The notes beneath the pieces are model-generated. The model did not search any database. It was not told where the DNA came from and worked only from the letters and a program-made list of their open reading frames with translations. From Haladaptatus cibarius D43 (GTDB taxonomy: Archaea; Halobacteriota; Halobacteria; Halobacteriales; Haladaptataceae): a DNA stretch of 64,000 nt. Of the stretch, positions 1-7,715 are shown in pieces (the first letter of the stretch is position 1; every line of letters begins with the position of its first letter). The DNA lies in the NCBI RefSeq assembly GCF_000710615.1, contig NZ_JDTH01000002.1, forward strand, positions 860,082-924,081, given 5' to 3'. Both the position numbers and the translations under genes were made by a program.

Positions 1-270
1 AACCAGCAACCACAAGCGCAGGACAACCGTCGCAAAAACGAGAGTTCGTCGAACTGGCTCGCGAAGACCGGCATGATGTCGGGACTCGCAGTCGTTGGCT
101 TCGTGTTGTTGCTGTTCGCACTCGGCCAGGCCGTCGGTTTCGACCTGCTGGGGCTGTTCGCGGAAGCGGTCAGTTCCCAGACGGGACGCTGGCTCGTCGT
201 CGCGCTCTTCGCCCTGCTCCTCATCGGAGTAGCTGAGCGGGGACTTCGCGGCACGCTTCGCCGCGTCTAA
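1..270 (+). CDS. Membrane protein, N-terminus outside window
   Basis: The frame is open to the left edge, so only the last 89 residues are seen. They start with a polar Asn/Gln/Lys-rich stretch, followed by two hydrophobic segments (near SGLAVVGFVLLLFALG and WLVVALFALLLIGV) separated by a short loop, and end in a basic tail (GLRGTLRRV). This looks like the C-terminal membrane part of a small integral membrane protein. I do not recognise the family. An internal ATG pair at 73-78 could be a start, but the coding pattern continues upstream of it, so I treat the gene as truncated by the window. Confidence 0.6.
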   Translation, partial: NQQPQAQDNRRKNESSSNWLAKTGMMSGLAVVGFVLLLFALGQAVGFDLLGLFAEAVSSQTGRWLVVALFALLLIGVAERGLRGTLRRV

Positions 271-319
271 CGTTCCCCGGCTCGATTTTGTTAAAAGTGA
301 ACGCTGGCACGCGGTTTTC

Positions 320-535
320 TCAATCCATTCGAACCGTCGCACAGCCGCAGGTGACGACCGGGTCGAGTAACTCATTGACCGGCATCGCCTCTCCACAGTC
401 TGTGCAGACGACATGTGGCTCCGAACGTCGCTGTCGTTCTCGATAGTATTTGACTGCCCGTGTGCCGATTACTGCGACGGCACCTGCTCCAACCGCGCCC
501 ATCAAAATCGTGTCAAGTGTGCTTTCGCGTGCCAT
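320..535 (-). CDS. Small membrane-anchored zinc-ribbon protein
   Basis: A 71-residue protein starting at the ATG whose complement lies at 533-535. The open frame extends further upstream, but a TATA-like TTTAAG at 559-567 sits about 25 nt before this ATG and fits a nearly leaderless transcript. One hydrophobic segment (about residues 7-27, Gly/Ala/Val rich) is followed by a basic stretch (KYYRERQRR) and a C-terminal Cys cluster (CTDCGEAM, then TCGCATV) that could bind zinc. The family is not recognised. Small CxxC proteins of this kind are common in haloarchaea. Divergent from the next gene. Confidence 0.55.
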   Translation of the reverse strand: MARESTLDTILMGAVGAGAVAVIGTRAVKYYRERQRRSEPHVVCTDCGEAMPVNELLDPVVTCGCATVRMD

Positions 536-558
536 GGTGAGGCAAGGATAGGCCAGTA

Positions 559-567
559 CCTTAAAGC
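559..567 (-). promoter_or_regulatory. TATA box for the zinc-ribbon gene
   Basis: On the minus strand the sequence reads GCTTTAAGG, about 25 nt before the start at 535. This is the usual archaeal TATA spacing for a leaderless mRNA. Confidence 0.5.
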
Positions 568-631
568 TACTGCTGGATTTATACATAATATACTTTTCGG
601 CCACGAACACCCTTCCGAAAGACAAGCGGTT

Positions 632-645
632 CATATAAAAATAGG
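632..645 (+). promoter_or_regulatory. TATA box for the 666 membrane protein gene
   Basis: CATATAAAAATAGG lies about 27 nt before the ATG at 666, consistent with an archaeal TFB/TBP promoter and a very short leader. Confidence 0.5.
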
Positions 646-665
646 TTCGCCGTAGAACGATTCGT

Positions 666-1022
666 ATGATATCCCTCACTGGGTCAGTTGTCGGGTTCGT
701 CGTGAGCCTGCTCATCGGCGCGCTCGGCATCTACATCGGTGCACGAGTCGTGACGGGAACCGACGACTACGGATACGCGCTCATCACGGCCATCGTCGGG
801 TCGATAGTTGGCGTCATCGTCGCGTTCCTCCTCGGTTGGCTGTTCGGTTGGATAGTCGTCCTCATCGCGTGGATTTGGGTCATCAACTTCCGCTATCCCG
901 GCGGATGGGGCAACGCGATTGGAATCGCGCTCATCGGGTGGCTGTCGGTCGTCGCCATCACCTACGCGTTGGCCATTCTGGACGTTCTGACGTTCAACAC
1001 GCTCGGCATTCCGGCGGTCTAA
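666..1022 (+). CDS. Polytopic hypothetical membrane protein
   Basis: 118 residues, almost entirely hydrophobic. About four membrane segments can be drawn: residues 5-27, 37-58, 62-78 and 88-110. They are Gly-rich (GSVVGFVVSLLIGALGIYIG; GSIVGVIVAFLLGWLFGW), with a short polar loop around TGTDDYGYA. No catalytic or metal-binding motif is visible. Family unknown. It overlaps the end of the convergent flavoprotein gene by four bases, so the two transcripts meet tail to tail. Confidence 0.6.
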   Translation: MISLTGSVVGFVVSLLIGALGIYIGARVVTGTDDYGYALITAIVGSIVGVIVAFLLGWLFGWIVVLIAWIWVINFRYPGGWGNAIGIALIGWLSVVAITYALAILDVLTFNTLGIPAV

Positions 1023-2155
1023 TCGCCTAATTCTTCTCCGAGCAAATCCACCGCATTCCGAACAGCGCCGACTGAGGACAGATACCCCGCGCCGACCGTC
1101 GTTTTGAGTGCTTTCGCTGGCCTCCCAGTCACGACCGTCGGGCCGACTTGGGCAACTGCACCGTCCCCCACGGAAACCAGCCATCCCGGCGAGTTGAACG
1201 AAAACTGGTCGAGTCGCGGTTCGAATACGTCATCATCGTCGTCATTCGTGTCCTCCACCAGTCGCGCGATATTCGTTGCGACGACTCTCGCCTCTCGAAT
1301 CGCGGATTGGGCGCTCGCCGGAACCGCTTCCCCCTCGGCGTCCACGACTGTTCCAGCATCGCCGACGACGAAGGTTCCGTCGCCGAGTCGGAGCGTGCTA
1401 TCGACCTGCGGCCGGTCGCCGCCGAGTGCATCCGGGCCGCGAATGCCGCCCGTCCAGATGAACTGGTCGTAGAGAAGCGCGGTTCCGTCGGCCAGCGTGA
1501 TTTTTTCGTCTTCTGCACGTTCGACGGCGGTTCCGGTTCGAATCTCCACATCGCGCTTTTCCAGTTCTTTTTGGACTGCCTGCTGGAAATTGGCGGGGAA
1601 CGAGGGCGCGACGTTGCCGAACTGCTCAAGAAGCACGATTTCCGTGTTCATTTCCTCCTCGCGGGCGAGCGCGGCGAGTTCGCCCGCGACCTGCACGCCC
1701 GACAGTCCTGCACCGCCGACCACGATACGACCGCCGTCGTTGTCGAAGAACTCCTCCCGAATTGCTTCGGCGTGGTGTAATCGCTTCAGGGGAGTTGCGT
1801 ACTCTTCGACACCCGGTAGGTCGTAGAAGGCGGTTTCCGCGCCGAGACAGACTCCGGCGTAATCGTATTCGAGTACGTCGGTATCTCCGTCCGACCCCAG
1901 TATGATTCGGTTTTCATCCACGTCCATAGATTCGACTCTCGCCTCTCGAACTTCGCAGCCAAGTACGTCTTCGAGGGGAATCGAAATATCGTCGGCCAAG
2001 GACGGTCTGCGGATGACGCGGTGAAGTTCGTGTTGCACCAGATGCTTCCCGGTCTGCTCGACGACGACGAGGTTCGCGTCGTCCGGAAGGGAGCGTTCGA
2101 GCTTTCTGGCGAGGGTAAGACCGGCGTAGCCAGCGCCGAGGACAGCAACCTGCAT
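1019..2155 (-). CDS. Type II NADH dehydrogenase-like FAD oxidoreductase
   Basis: 378 residues, the usual size for NDH-2-like pyridine-nucleotide disulfide oxidoreductases without a CxxC site. The N-terminal FAD motif is GAGYAGLTLARKL (about 7-19), the second nucleotide-binding motif is GGAGLSGVQVAGEL (about 147-160), and the third FAD motif is VGDAGTVVD (about 265). Such enzymes pass electrons from NADH to the quinone pool at the inner membrane face without pumping protons. The window also encodes menaquinone synthesis and a bc-type complex that could use the quinol. Sulfide:quinone reductase is less likely because the paired redox cysteines are absent. Monocistronic, with TTTAG about 25 nt before the start. 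Confidence 0.75.
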   Translation of the reverse strand: MQVAVLGAGYAGLTLARKLERSLPDDANLVVVEQTGKHLVQHELHRVIRRPSLADDISIPLEDVLGCEVREARVESMDVDENRIILGSDGDTDVLEYDYAGVCLGAETAFYDLPGVEEYATPLKRLHHAEAIREEFFDNDGGRIVVGGAGLSGVQVAGELAALAREEEMNTEIVLLEQFGNVAPSFPANFQQAVQKELEKRDVEIRTGTAVERAEDEKITLADGTALLYDQFIWTGGIRGPDALGGDRPQVDSTLRLGDGTFVVGDAGTVVDAEGEAVPASAQSAIREARVVATNIARLVEDTNDDDDDVFEPRLDQFSFNSPGWLVSVGDGAVAQVGPTVVTGRPAKALKTTVGAGYLSSVGAVRNAVDLLGEELGD

Positions 2156-2246
2156 AGAAGAAGATAGGTACAGGAGGGCTAAAGGCGTACTCCCCGCTAG
2201 AACTGGGATTCTGTTTCAGTGATAGAACAGAGGTTCGGGTTCGTCT

Positions 2247-3221
2247 TCAGAACAGAGCTTCACTTTCGGGGAGAATTTCGGCAGGGCCGCCGACCTTCCA
2301 GCGCATGGTTTCGACGCCGCAGTCGGCAATGACCTCTTCCACATGCTCTTCGTGTTCCGCCGTCGTGTTGACGTAGACGCTCGCGCCCGTGTCGGTGGAG
2401 AAGTAGACCGGAACGTCTTCTTTTTCGCGCAGTCGCCGCACTTCGTTGAAGATTTTGATGGTTTCCGGTTTCCAGTACACCCACCCCGCCGGGCCGGTCA
2501 TGGTCGTCGCGGCGAGGGAAAGCGAGTCGTGTTCCGCCGTTTCGAAGACGCGGTCGAAGTCGCCCTCGCGCAAGGCGTCGCGCATCTCCACGAGTTGGTC
2601 GTGGATGTGCGCCAATCTGGCCTCGAACATGTGGCTGTCGGCGGCCTCGCGGTGGGCTTCCTCGGTTTCCTTGTACGCCGGAACCAGTCCGGCGACGATT
2701 CGCACGTCGTCTTCGAGCGGCGATTCGAGTCGTTCGGAACGGCAGTCCTCGTCGTTCAGTCCCATGTGCAGGTCGGAGAAGCCACCCGTCACAGCGCGCG
2801 CCGCGGAGGATGACCCGAGGCGCGCGATAGTCGAAATGTCGGGGCGCGAGAGGTCGAGTCCCGCGGCCTCCGCGCTGGCCATCGCGGCGGCGGCGAACCC
2901 GGACGAGGAAGAACCGAGGCCGACGTTCGACGGGAAACTGTTCTCGCTTTCGAGGCGGACGCGAGTGTCGATGTTCGCGAGTTCACGCACACGCGAGACG
3001 ACAGTCTCGACGCGCTCCGACTTGCGGCCAGTCAGTTCCTCGCCGTCAACGACGAAGGTGTCGGAGTCGAGTGATTCGTCGAACTCAACGGTCGTTTTCG
3101 TGTGGCTTGGGGCGGTACAGACGCTGATGCTGTCATGATAGGGGTAACGCTCTTCTTCGTCGCGCATTCCGTGGTACTTGACGAGTCCCTGAATCGGGTG
3201 GGCCTTCGCGGTCGCTTTCAT
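2247..3221 (-). CDS. mvaD: (Di)phosphomevalonate decarboxylase, GHMP family
   Basis: 324 residues of GHMP-kinase-fold decarboxylase. The N-terminus (AKAHPIQGLVKYHG) resembles the substrate-binding start of mevalonate diphosphate decarboxylases, and the phosphate loop PSNVGLGSSSSGFAAAAMA (around residue 97) is characteristic. In Haloferax volcanii the homologue was shown to decarboxylate phosphomevalonate to isopentenyl phosphate, which IPK then phosphorylates. The IPK and mevalonate kinase genes at 10.9-12.6 kb make that activity likely here too. Sequence alone cannot separate mono- from diphosphate specificity. Transcribed alone from a TTTAAA promoter at 3245-3252, giving a nearly leaderless mRNA. 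Confidence 0.85.
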   Translation of the reverse strand: MKATAKAHPIQGLVKYHGMRDEEERYPYHDSISVCTAPSHTKTTVEFDESLDSDTFVVDGEELTGRKSERVETVVSRVRELANIDTRVRLESENSFPSNVGLGSSSSGFAAAAMASAEAAGLDLSRPDISTIARLGSSSAARAVTGGFSDLHMGLNDEDCRSERLESPLEDDVRIVAGLVPAYKETEEAHREAADSHMFEARLAHIHDQLVEMRDALREGDFDRVFETAEHDSLSLAATTMTGPAGWVYWKPETIKIFNEVRRLREKEDVPVYFSTDTGASVYVNTTAEHEEHVEEVIADCGVETMRWKVGGPAEILPESEALF

Positions 3222-3244
3222 ACGTCGATGGGTGTGTGACGGGC

Positions 3245-3252
3245 GTTTAAAC
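3245..3252 (-). promoter_or_regulatory. TATA box for mvaD
   Basis: The palindromic GTTTAAAC lies 24-31 nt upstream of the mvaD start at 3221. Confidence 0.5.
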
Positions 3253-3349
3253 TCTCTGGAATACGGTAAGGGGAGAACGAAGGAGAAACGTGTGGATTTG
3301 TGACCGTCTTTGCGAAAACTGTATTCAGGAGAACAGAAACCACTGCGAC

Positions 3350-3720
3350 TGCAGAAGTCACGACTCCAAACACGCCCTCGCTCGGGCAGTCACTCGTGGC
3401 TTCACCACTCGTTCCGTTCTCGCTCGCCCGAATCCACCAGGCCGCCGGGCCGGGCGCGCCAGCGCGCCCGGCCAACCCAAGTTCGGCCTGCCGCTTTCCT
3501 GGAAACTCGCCTTCCGACAAACGAGAGCAAGCCAATCAGTCACTTGGCGGGGCCGAGGGCAGTCGCTCTCGGCCCCGCCTGCTGTTCCTGGTGTCTCAAA
3601 ATCGCCGAGCGATTTTGATGGCAGGGAAGAGCTTGCCTCTTCCCGTGGCAACGGGCGAGCGAAGAGTAAGCGACTGCAAGGAGCGAATGATGAGCGAGGG
3701 CGTGACGTAGAGTCGTGATT
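3350..3720. repeat. Nested inverted-repeat element with four hairpins
   Basis: A gene-free stretch (3222-3844) contains a multi-branched palindromic structure. The outer stem pairs 3358-3366 with 3710-3718 (9 bp), 3371-3383 with 3692-3704 (13 bp) and 3421-3430 with 3652-3661 (10 bp), with a possible GCAGTC/GACTGC pair between them. Inside lie four perfect hairpins: 3448-3458/3463-3473 (11 bp, 4-nt loop), 3547-3557/3568-3578 (11 bp, 10-nt loop), 3597-3604/3610-3617 (8 bp) and 3624-3631/3637-3644 (8 bp). Several frames are open across it on both strands, but they read as low-complexity Arg/Ser/Pro peptides. It could be a structured RNA, a MITE-like element or a decayed repeat. I know of no named family that fits. 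Confidence 0.65.
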
Positions 3721-3844
3721 TGCAAACGACTCGGCTACACCAACCCTGTCCCCACCAATCACAAACAAACCAGTCTCACGAGCGAGCCATCGTTTTTCTC
3801 GCAAACATCGAACGACTGAAACCCCATCCCGCTAACCACATCCC

Positions 3845-4531
3845 ATGGGCGTCCAACTCGACACGCAAGAAGAACAGTTAGCGGAAATTCTGGAGCGACT
3901 CTACGACGAATATCCGGACGCGACCATCTCGCTCAACTTCTCGACGCGCCACGAACTGCTCATCGCGGTGATGCTCTCGGCCCAGTGTACCGACGAGCGT
4001 GTGAACAAGGAGACGGAACACCTGTTCGAAAAGTACCAGTCGGTGTCTGATTTCGCCGAGGCCGACGTGGACGAACTGGCCGAGGATTTGAACTCGATTA
4101 CCTACTACAACAACAAGGCGAAGTGGATAAACAGCGCGTGCCAGACCATCATCGAGGAACACGACGGCGAGGTGCCGGACACCATGAGCGAACTCACCGA
4201 CCTGACTGGCGTCGGGCGGAAGACGGCCAACGTGGTTCTTCAGCACGGCCACGACGTGGTCGAAGGAATCGTGGTCGATACGCACGTTCAACGTCTTTCG
4301 CGGCGACTGGGACTGACGGAGGAAAAGACGCCGCAGAAAATCGAAACCGACCTGATGTCGTTCGTGGACGAAGATGACTGGCAGTGGCTGACCCACCTGT
4401 TCATCAGCCATGGACGAGCAACCTGTACGGCCCGGAATCCCGACTGTGACGACTGCGTGCTGGAAGACATCTGTCCGTCTTCGAAGGTCGATAATGAGAT
4501 TGACCTCGCCAGCGGCGAGGCGTGGGGATAG
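3845..4531 (+). CDS. nth: Endonuclease III (DNA glycosylase/AP lyase)
   Basis: 228 residues, close to the family length. The helix-hairpin-helix motif LTGVGRKTANVVL spans about 120-132, with the catalytic lysine at K126 and the catalytic aspartate at D145 (VVDTHV). The four cysteines of the [4Fe-4S] loop are C194, C201, C204 and C210 (C-X6-C-X2-C-X5-C). The enzyme removes oxidised pyrimidines and cleaves the abasic strand in base excision repair. All key residues are present. It stands alone between the inverted-repeat element and a DUF1917 gene. Confidence 0.93.
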   Translation: MGVQLDTQEEQLAEILERLYDEYPDATISLNFSTRHELLIAVMLSAQCTDERVNKETEHLFEKYQSVSDFAEADVDELAEDLNSITYYNNKAKWINSACQTIIEEHDGEVPDTMSELTDLTGVGRKTANVVLQHGHDVVEGIVVDTHVQRLSRRLGLTEEKTPQKIETDLMSFVDEDDWQWLTHLFISHGRATCTARNPDCDDCVLEDICPSSKVDNEIDLASGEAWG

Positions 4532-4606
4532 AACTCAGGAATCGTTTTTTGGTTTCACTTTCAGTTTACGGAGAGGGCTTATTCGAAATTAGTCAGTAAT
4601 ACAAAC

Positions 4607-5155
4607 ATGTTCACTCAGCAGTCTCCAACCGAAATCACGGAAGAAGGAACGTATTGGCTACGAAGTCGGGACGTAAGCGACAGTCCACGAATCGGCGGGG
4701 ATGGATATTTTTCGAAGTACAGCGTGACCCACCCGGAGAATGTGACGGCCGATGACCTTCCGCCCGCGAACGGAGACGCCGTTGGAAAAATCGACCGCGA
4801 AGCACTCGAACAGGAGAAAACGATCGGAAAGTGGCAACTCACCGGCTCGGCGGAAACCATCGATGATCTGTGGCCCAAAATCGTCGTAGACGCCAGCGAG
4901 GGCGTGATTTGGGCCGCCAAGGTCATGACTGCGTTCGGTTACGAGGAACTGCCCTACGACGACTACATGATCGTCGTCTACACCCCCAACTACTTCGCAA
5001 AACACGACGTTGACCGCGTCCGGGAGCATCTCCGGGACGAACACGATGTGACACACGAACTGTTCTACAAACCGGACATCTACACAGCTAAAGGAATCGT
5101 CGCCGAGACGGCCGAGGAGTGGGAGCTTTCGATGCCCGCTCGATACCGGGCGTAG
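4607..5155 (+). CDS. DUF1917/Bles03-like protein
   Basis: 182 residues, soluble and acidic. The pattern of Trp-rich segments (YWLRSRDV, GKWQLTG, DDLWPKI) followed by an EGVIWAAKVMT-type helix and a YDDYMIVVYTPNY strand matches, in my judgement, the DUF1917 family (human BLES03). Haloarchaeal members are often labelled putative phosphothreonine lyase domain proteins, a weak structural inference. No activity is established. A CTTATTC-type TATA element lies about 25-30 nt before the ATG. Convergent with the membrane protein gene that follows. Confidence 0.55.
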   Translation: MFTQQSPTEITEEGTYWLRSRDVSDSPRIGGDGYFSKYSVTHPENVTADDLPPANGDAVGKIDREALEQEKTIGKWQLTGSAETIDDLWPKIVVDASEGVIWAAKVMTAFGYEELPYDDYMIVVYTPNYFAKHDVDRVREHLRDEHDVTHELFYKPDIYTAKGIVAETAEEWELSMPARYRA

Positions 5156-5177
5156 CAATGTGGCGGAAAACTCCGAT

Positions 5178-5663
5178 TCAGAAGTAGTCGGTGTGGAGGA
5201 TAAGAAACCGAGCCATGCCGAGCACCCACGTCAGAAGCCAGAAGACGATGTAGCCCGCGACACCGGCGCGAAGTCGCCAGCGCCACGAATCCATGTTTTC
5301 GTGGAGGTCGCTGATGTCCATGCCGGGATTCGGCGTGCCGTACAAATCGTGGGCGCGCTTGACCTGAAAGATTCTGACGATACCCGTGAGCGCGAGAATT
5401 AGCATCGCGTAGGCTTGCAATCCGAGGAAGGCGTGAACCGCCGCGAGGCCGCCGAACTGGCGCTCGAATCGGGGAATCATCCACACCACTGCGGGAACCG
5501 TCGTCAGCAGGAGGCCGGTAACGATGAACTTCAGATGATGCGTGAGAACGTTCCACGTCACCGTTTCGGCTTCGATAATTATCCACGCGCCGTAGAGGTA
5601 GAACGGAAGACTCGCCGTCACGACTAGCGCGACCACTGATGCAATCGCCGCGTCGCTTACCAT
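5178..5663 (-). CDS. Four-helix membrane protein beside the bc-type locus
   Basis: 161 residues with four predicted membrane helices (about 5-30, 42-63, 74-97 and 134-157). Histidines near helix ends (THHLKF, VHAFLG, KRAHDLYG, ILHTDYF) raise the possibility of haem b binding, as in b561-type proteins, but no defined motif proves it. Probably one of the haloarchaeal DUF7321-type proteins that accompany the halocyanin/Rieske/cytochrome b genes. It is divergent from the DUF7319-like gene, and the two share a short promoter region at 5664-5752. Confidence 0.5.
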   Translation of the reverse strand: MVSDAAIASVVALVVTASLPFYLYGAWIIIEAETVTWNVLTHHLKFIVTGLLLTTVPAVVWMIPRFERQFGGLAAVHAFLGLQAYAMLILALTGIVRIFQVKRAHDLYGTPNPGMDISDLHENMDSWRWRLRAGVAGYIVFWLLTWVLGMARFLILHTDYF

Positions 5664-5752
5664 AGTCGGTGGTTAGGCTGGGGCGCGTTAAACCGTCCGA
5701 AACGTCGGTCAGGACAGAAGATGTTTAGCCGTCGAAGCGTAACGTCCGAACA

Positions 5753-6541
5753 ATGGCTGACTCCGACAGTGGGACGCAGGGCGCAGGGGAAGACGCGCCG
5801 GAGGAATCCCGCGAGGAACTTCGCCGCGAGGTCGATGAGAAGTACGACTTCGAGGATTTCGGCCCGGAAGATATGGCGGAGATGTCGCTCGAAGAGTGGG
5901 AGGCCGCGTTCGACCCGGATACGTGGATTACGGGCAGGGAACTGCTCGACCGGGTCGAGGCCGACCTGAAACATCGCGTCGCAATTCGGGAGGTATTCGC
6001 CGTCATCGAGCGAACTTCACACGAAGGGGAACCATTGTTGGTCGCCTATTCGGACGAAGGCTACGCCGTGGTCTATCCCGACGGAAGCGTCGAAGGGCGC
6101 GGAACCGTCCTCCGCGACGTGAAACCGACGGTTGCGCTGGCGTCGATGGAAGAGTACGACGTGCCGGAGATGCCGGAAGGCGAGCAACTGCCCCACCCCG
6201 ACGAGGTACCGGAGGGGAGCGGCGAACTCGGCAACAAGTTGATGCAGACGATTGCGGCCATCCACGTCGTCGCCGGATTCGGGATGATGATTGCGTGGTT
6301 CCTCGTCTACTTCGAAATCGTTAGCGTTTCGGACAATATCCAAGACGGCGCACCACTGTTGGCACTCGTCGGCGGGGGCTTTTTCGTCTTCGGATTTTTC
6401 GTCCTGCTCATCGTGGCGAATGCCCGACTTTCCGACAGATTCCGGTCGGAAGAGTACCGAAATCGCCTGCGTTCCGCTGGCGTGGATTCCGACTATCGAC
6501 CCGACTTTCTCCGGGAAGAAGAAGAGGAACGAGACGACTGA
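5753..6541 (+). CDS. DUF7319-like membrane protein of the bc locus
   Basis: 262 residues. The N-terminal two thirds are soluble and very acidic: a charged start (EESREELRREVDEKYDFEDF) leads to a compact domain with an ITGRELLDRVE helix and a strand run GEPLLVAYSDEGYAVVYPDG. Two membrane helices follow (about 158-183 and 195-220), then a charged C-terminus with arginine and glutamate tracts. No cofactor motif is visible. It lies 88 bp before the halocyanin gene on the same strand, so it is probably an accessory protein of the electron transport complex. The DUF number is from memory. Confidence 0.5.
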   Translation: MADSDSGTQGAGEDAPEESREELRREVDEKYDFEDFGPEDMAEMSLEEWEAAFDPDTWITGRELLDRVEADLKHRVAIREVFAVIERTSHEGEPLLVAYSDEGYAVVYPDGSVEGRGTVLRDVKPTVALASMEEYDVPEMPEGEQLPHPDEVPEGSGELGNKLMQTIAAIHVVAGFGMMIAWFLVYFEIVSVSDNIQDGAPLLALVGGGFFVFGFFVLLIVANARLSDRFRSEEYRNRLRSAGVDSDYRPDFLREEEEERDD

Positions 6542-6595
6542 ACCGGCGGGAGCAGTTCCCAAACTGTCGATGTGGGCACTCCCGGGGCATCGGTG

Positions 6596-6604
6596 GGTTT
6601 AAGC
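6596..6604 (+). promoter_or_regulatory. TATA box for the halocyanin-Rieske-cytochrome b operon
   Basis: GGTTTAAGC lies 26-34 nt upstream of the ATG at 6630, which supports a leaderless mRNA. It indicates that the operon can be transcribed separately from the preceding DUF gene. Confidence 0.55.
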
Positions 6605-6629
6605 AAGTCCCATCCTGACCAACACATGT

Positions 6630-7325
6630 ATGAAGAGGCGGGAATTTCTACTGGCGGCCAGCGGCGTTGCTGGCGGAACTGCCGCGGCGGCGGTACCCGC
6701 TGGTGCGCAGCAGACGACAACGTCTGGAGGTGGCAACCAGTCCGGCGGCAACGGGACTGGCGGCACCCAGACGACGACGTCAGGCGGTGGCAACCAGTCA
6801 AATGGAAACCAGTCTAGCGGCAATCAATCACAAGGAGGCGGCGGCGGTGGCGGCGGAACGGAGACGGTTATCGTCGGCCCGGGCGGCGAACTCGTGTTCG
6901 AACCGGCCGACCTCCAAATTTCACCCGGCACCACCGTCGAGTGGGTATGGGAATCCGACACGCACAACGTGATTCCGACGAGCCAACCCGACGGGGCTGG
7001 CTGGGAAGGAAGCGGCAGTGAAGGAGAGACGTTCGACACGGGTCACACGTACAGTCACACCTTCGACACCGAAGGCTCCTACGAGTACGTCTGTATTCCA
7101 CACGAAACCGCTGGCATGACCGGCACAATCACGGTCGGTAGTGGTGGCGGTGGCGGTGGCGGCGGCGGTGGCTCTGCGGAAGCCGACCCGGAACACATGG
7201 GCGTGCCGTTTCAGGCACACTACGTTGGAATTGCGACGATTCTGATGATGATCATGTCGCTCATCTTTACGTTCTTCTTCCTGAAATACGGCGAATCACC
7301 ACACACCAGCGGAGGGAACAGATAA
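6630..7325 (+). CDS. Halocyanin (membrane-anchored blue copper protein)
   Basis: 231 residues. A Tat signal (KRREFLLAASG) opens the protein, followed by a low-complexity Gly/Ser/Thr/Gln linker with two copies of a Q-T-T-T-S-G-G-G-N-Q-type unit. The plastocyanin-like domain spans about 77-168 with copper ligands H111, C154, H157 and M162 (CIPHETAGM). A poly-glycine spacer follows, then a C-terminal membrane helix (about 197-219). The protein would carry electrons on the outer membrane face, here probably as acceptor from the Rieske/cytochrome b complex encoded directly downstream. The downstream gene starts immediately after the stop. The domain is nearly identical to the halocyanin at 33509-34186. 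Confidence 0.9.
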   Translation: MKRREFLLAASGVAGGTAAAAVPAGAQQTTTSGGGNQSGGNGTGGTQTTTSGGGNQSNGNQSSGNQSQGGGGGGGGTETVIVGPGGELVFEPADLQISPGTTVEWVWESDTHNVIPTSQPDGAGWEGSGSEGETFDTGHTYSHTFDTEGSYEYVCIPHETAGMTGTITVGSGGGGGGGGGGSAEADPEHMGVPFQAHYVGIATILMMIMSLIFTFFFLKYGESPHTSGGNR

Positions 7326-7712
7326 ATGTCCTCGTCAGGAAGCACATACGGCGACATACACCGATACGAACCGGCGCGAGAAAGCACGACGGCCGCCATC
7401 GCAATCGTCCTGTTGACGATTATCGAAGTGGTGTTCGTCGGCTTGTTCACCTACGGTCTTCTCAACGGATGGGGACTGACCGAACTCGGTAACATGTACC
7501 TTGGTGGCGTTCTCGCCGTCATCTTCGTCGACCTCGCGTTCATCCTCATGCTGTATCGCAAGGAGTTCCTCCCCGACGTGATGATCGTCAAAAAGCGTCG
7601 TCGCAAGTGGGAAGACCTCTACGTGCGTGAGGAAGAGCAGTACGGAACCGAGTCGTTCGGAGACGCATGGGAACAGTTCAAACGAGCAGTGTACCCCTAC
7701 TACAAACGATAA
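7326..7712 (+). CDS. DUF7318-like small membrane protein
   Basis: 128 residues with two membrane helices (about 22-45 and 57-77) and a long basic/aromatic C-terminal tail (VKKRRRKWEDLY, FKRAVYPYYKR) predicted to lie in the cytoplasm. It sits without a gap between the halocyanin and Rieske genes in a tightly packed operon, so it is likely a structural or assembly subunit of the bc-type complex. It has no similarity I recognise to canonical bc1 or b6f small subunits. The DUF label is from memory. Confidence 0.6.
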   Translation: MSSSGSTYGDIHRYEPARESTTAAIAIVLLTIIEVVFVGLFTYGLLNGWGLTELGNMYLGGVLAVIFVDLAFILMLYRKEFLPDVMIVKKRRRKWEDLYVREEEQYGTESFGDAWEQFKRAVYPYYKR

Positions 7713-7715
7713 ACT

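Noticed and set aside
3350-3720. RNase P RNA or SRP RNA
   Set aside because: The invariant motifs of these RNAs, as I know them, are not visible, and the hairpin order does not match.
3290-3804. Several open frames in the 3.3-3.8 kb gap
   Set aside because: Overlapping frames on both strands with Ser/Arg/Pro-rich peptides and no conserved motif; they follow from the GC-rich palindromes.
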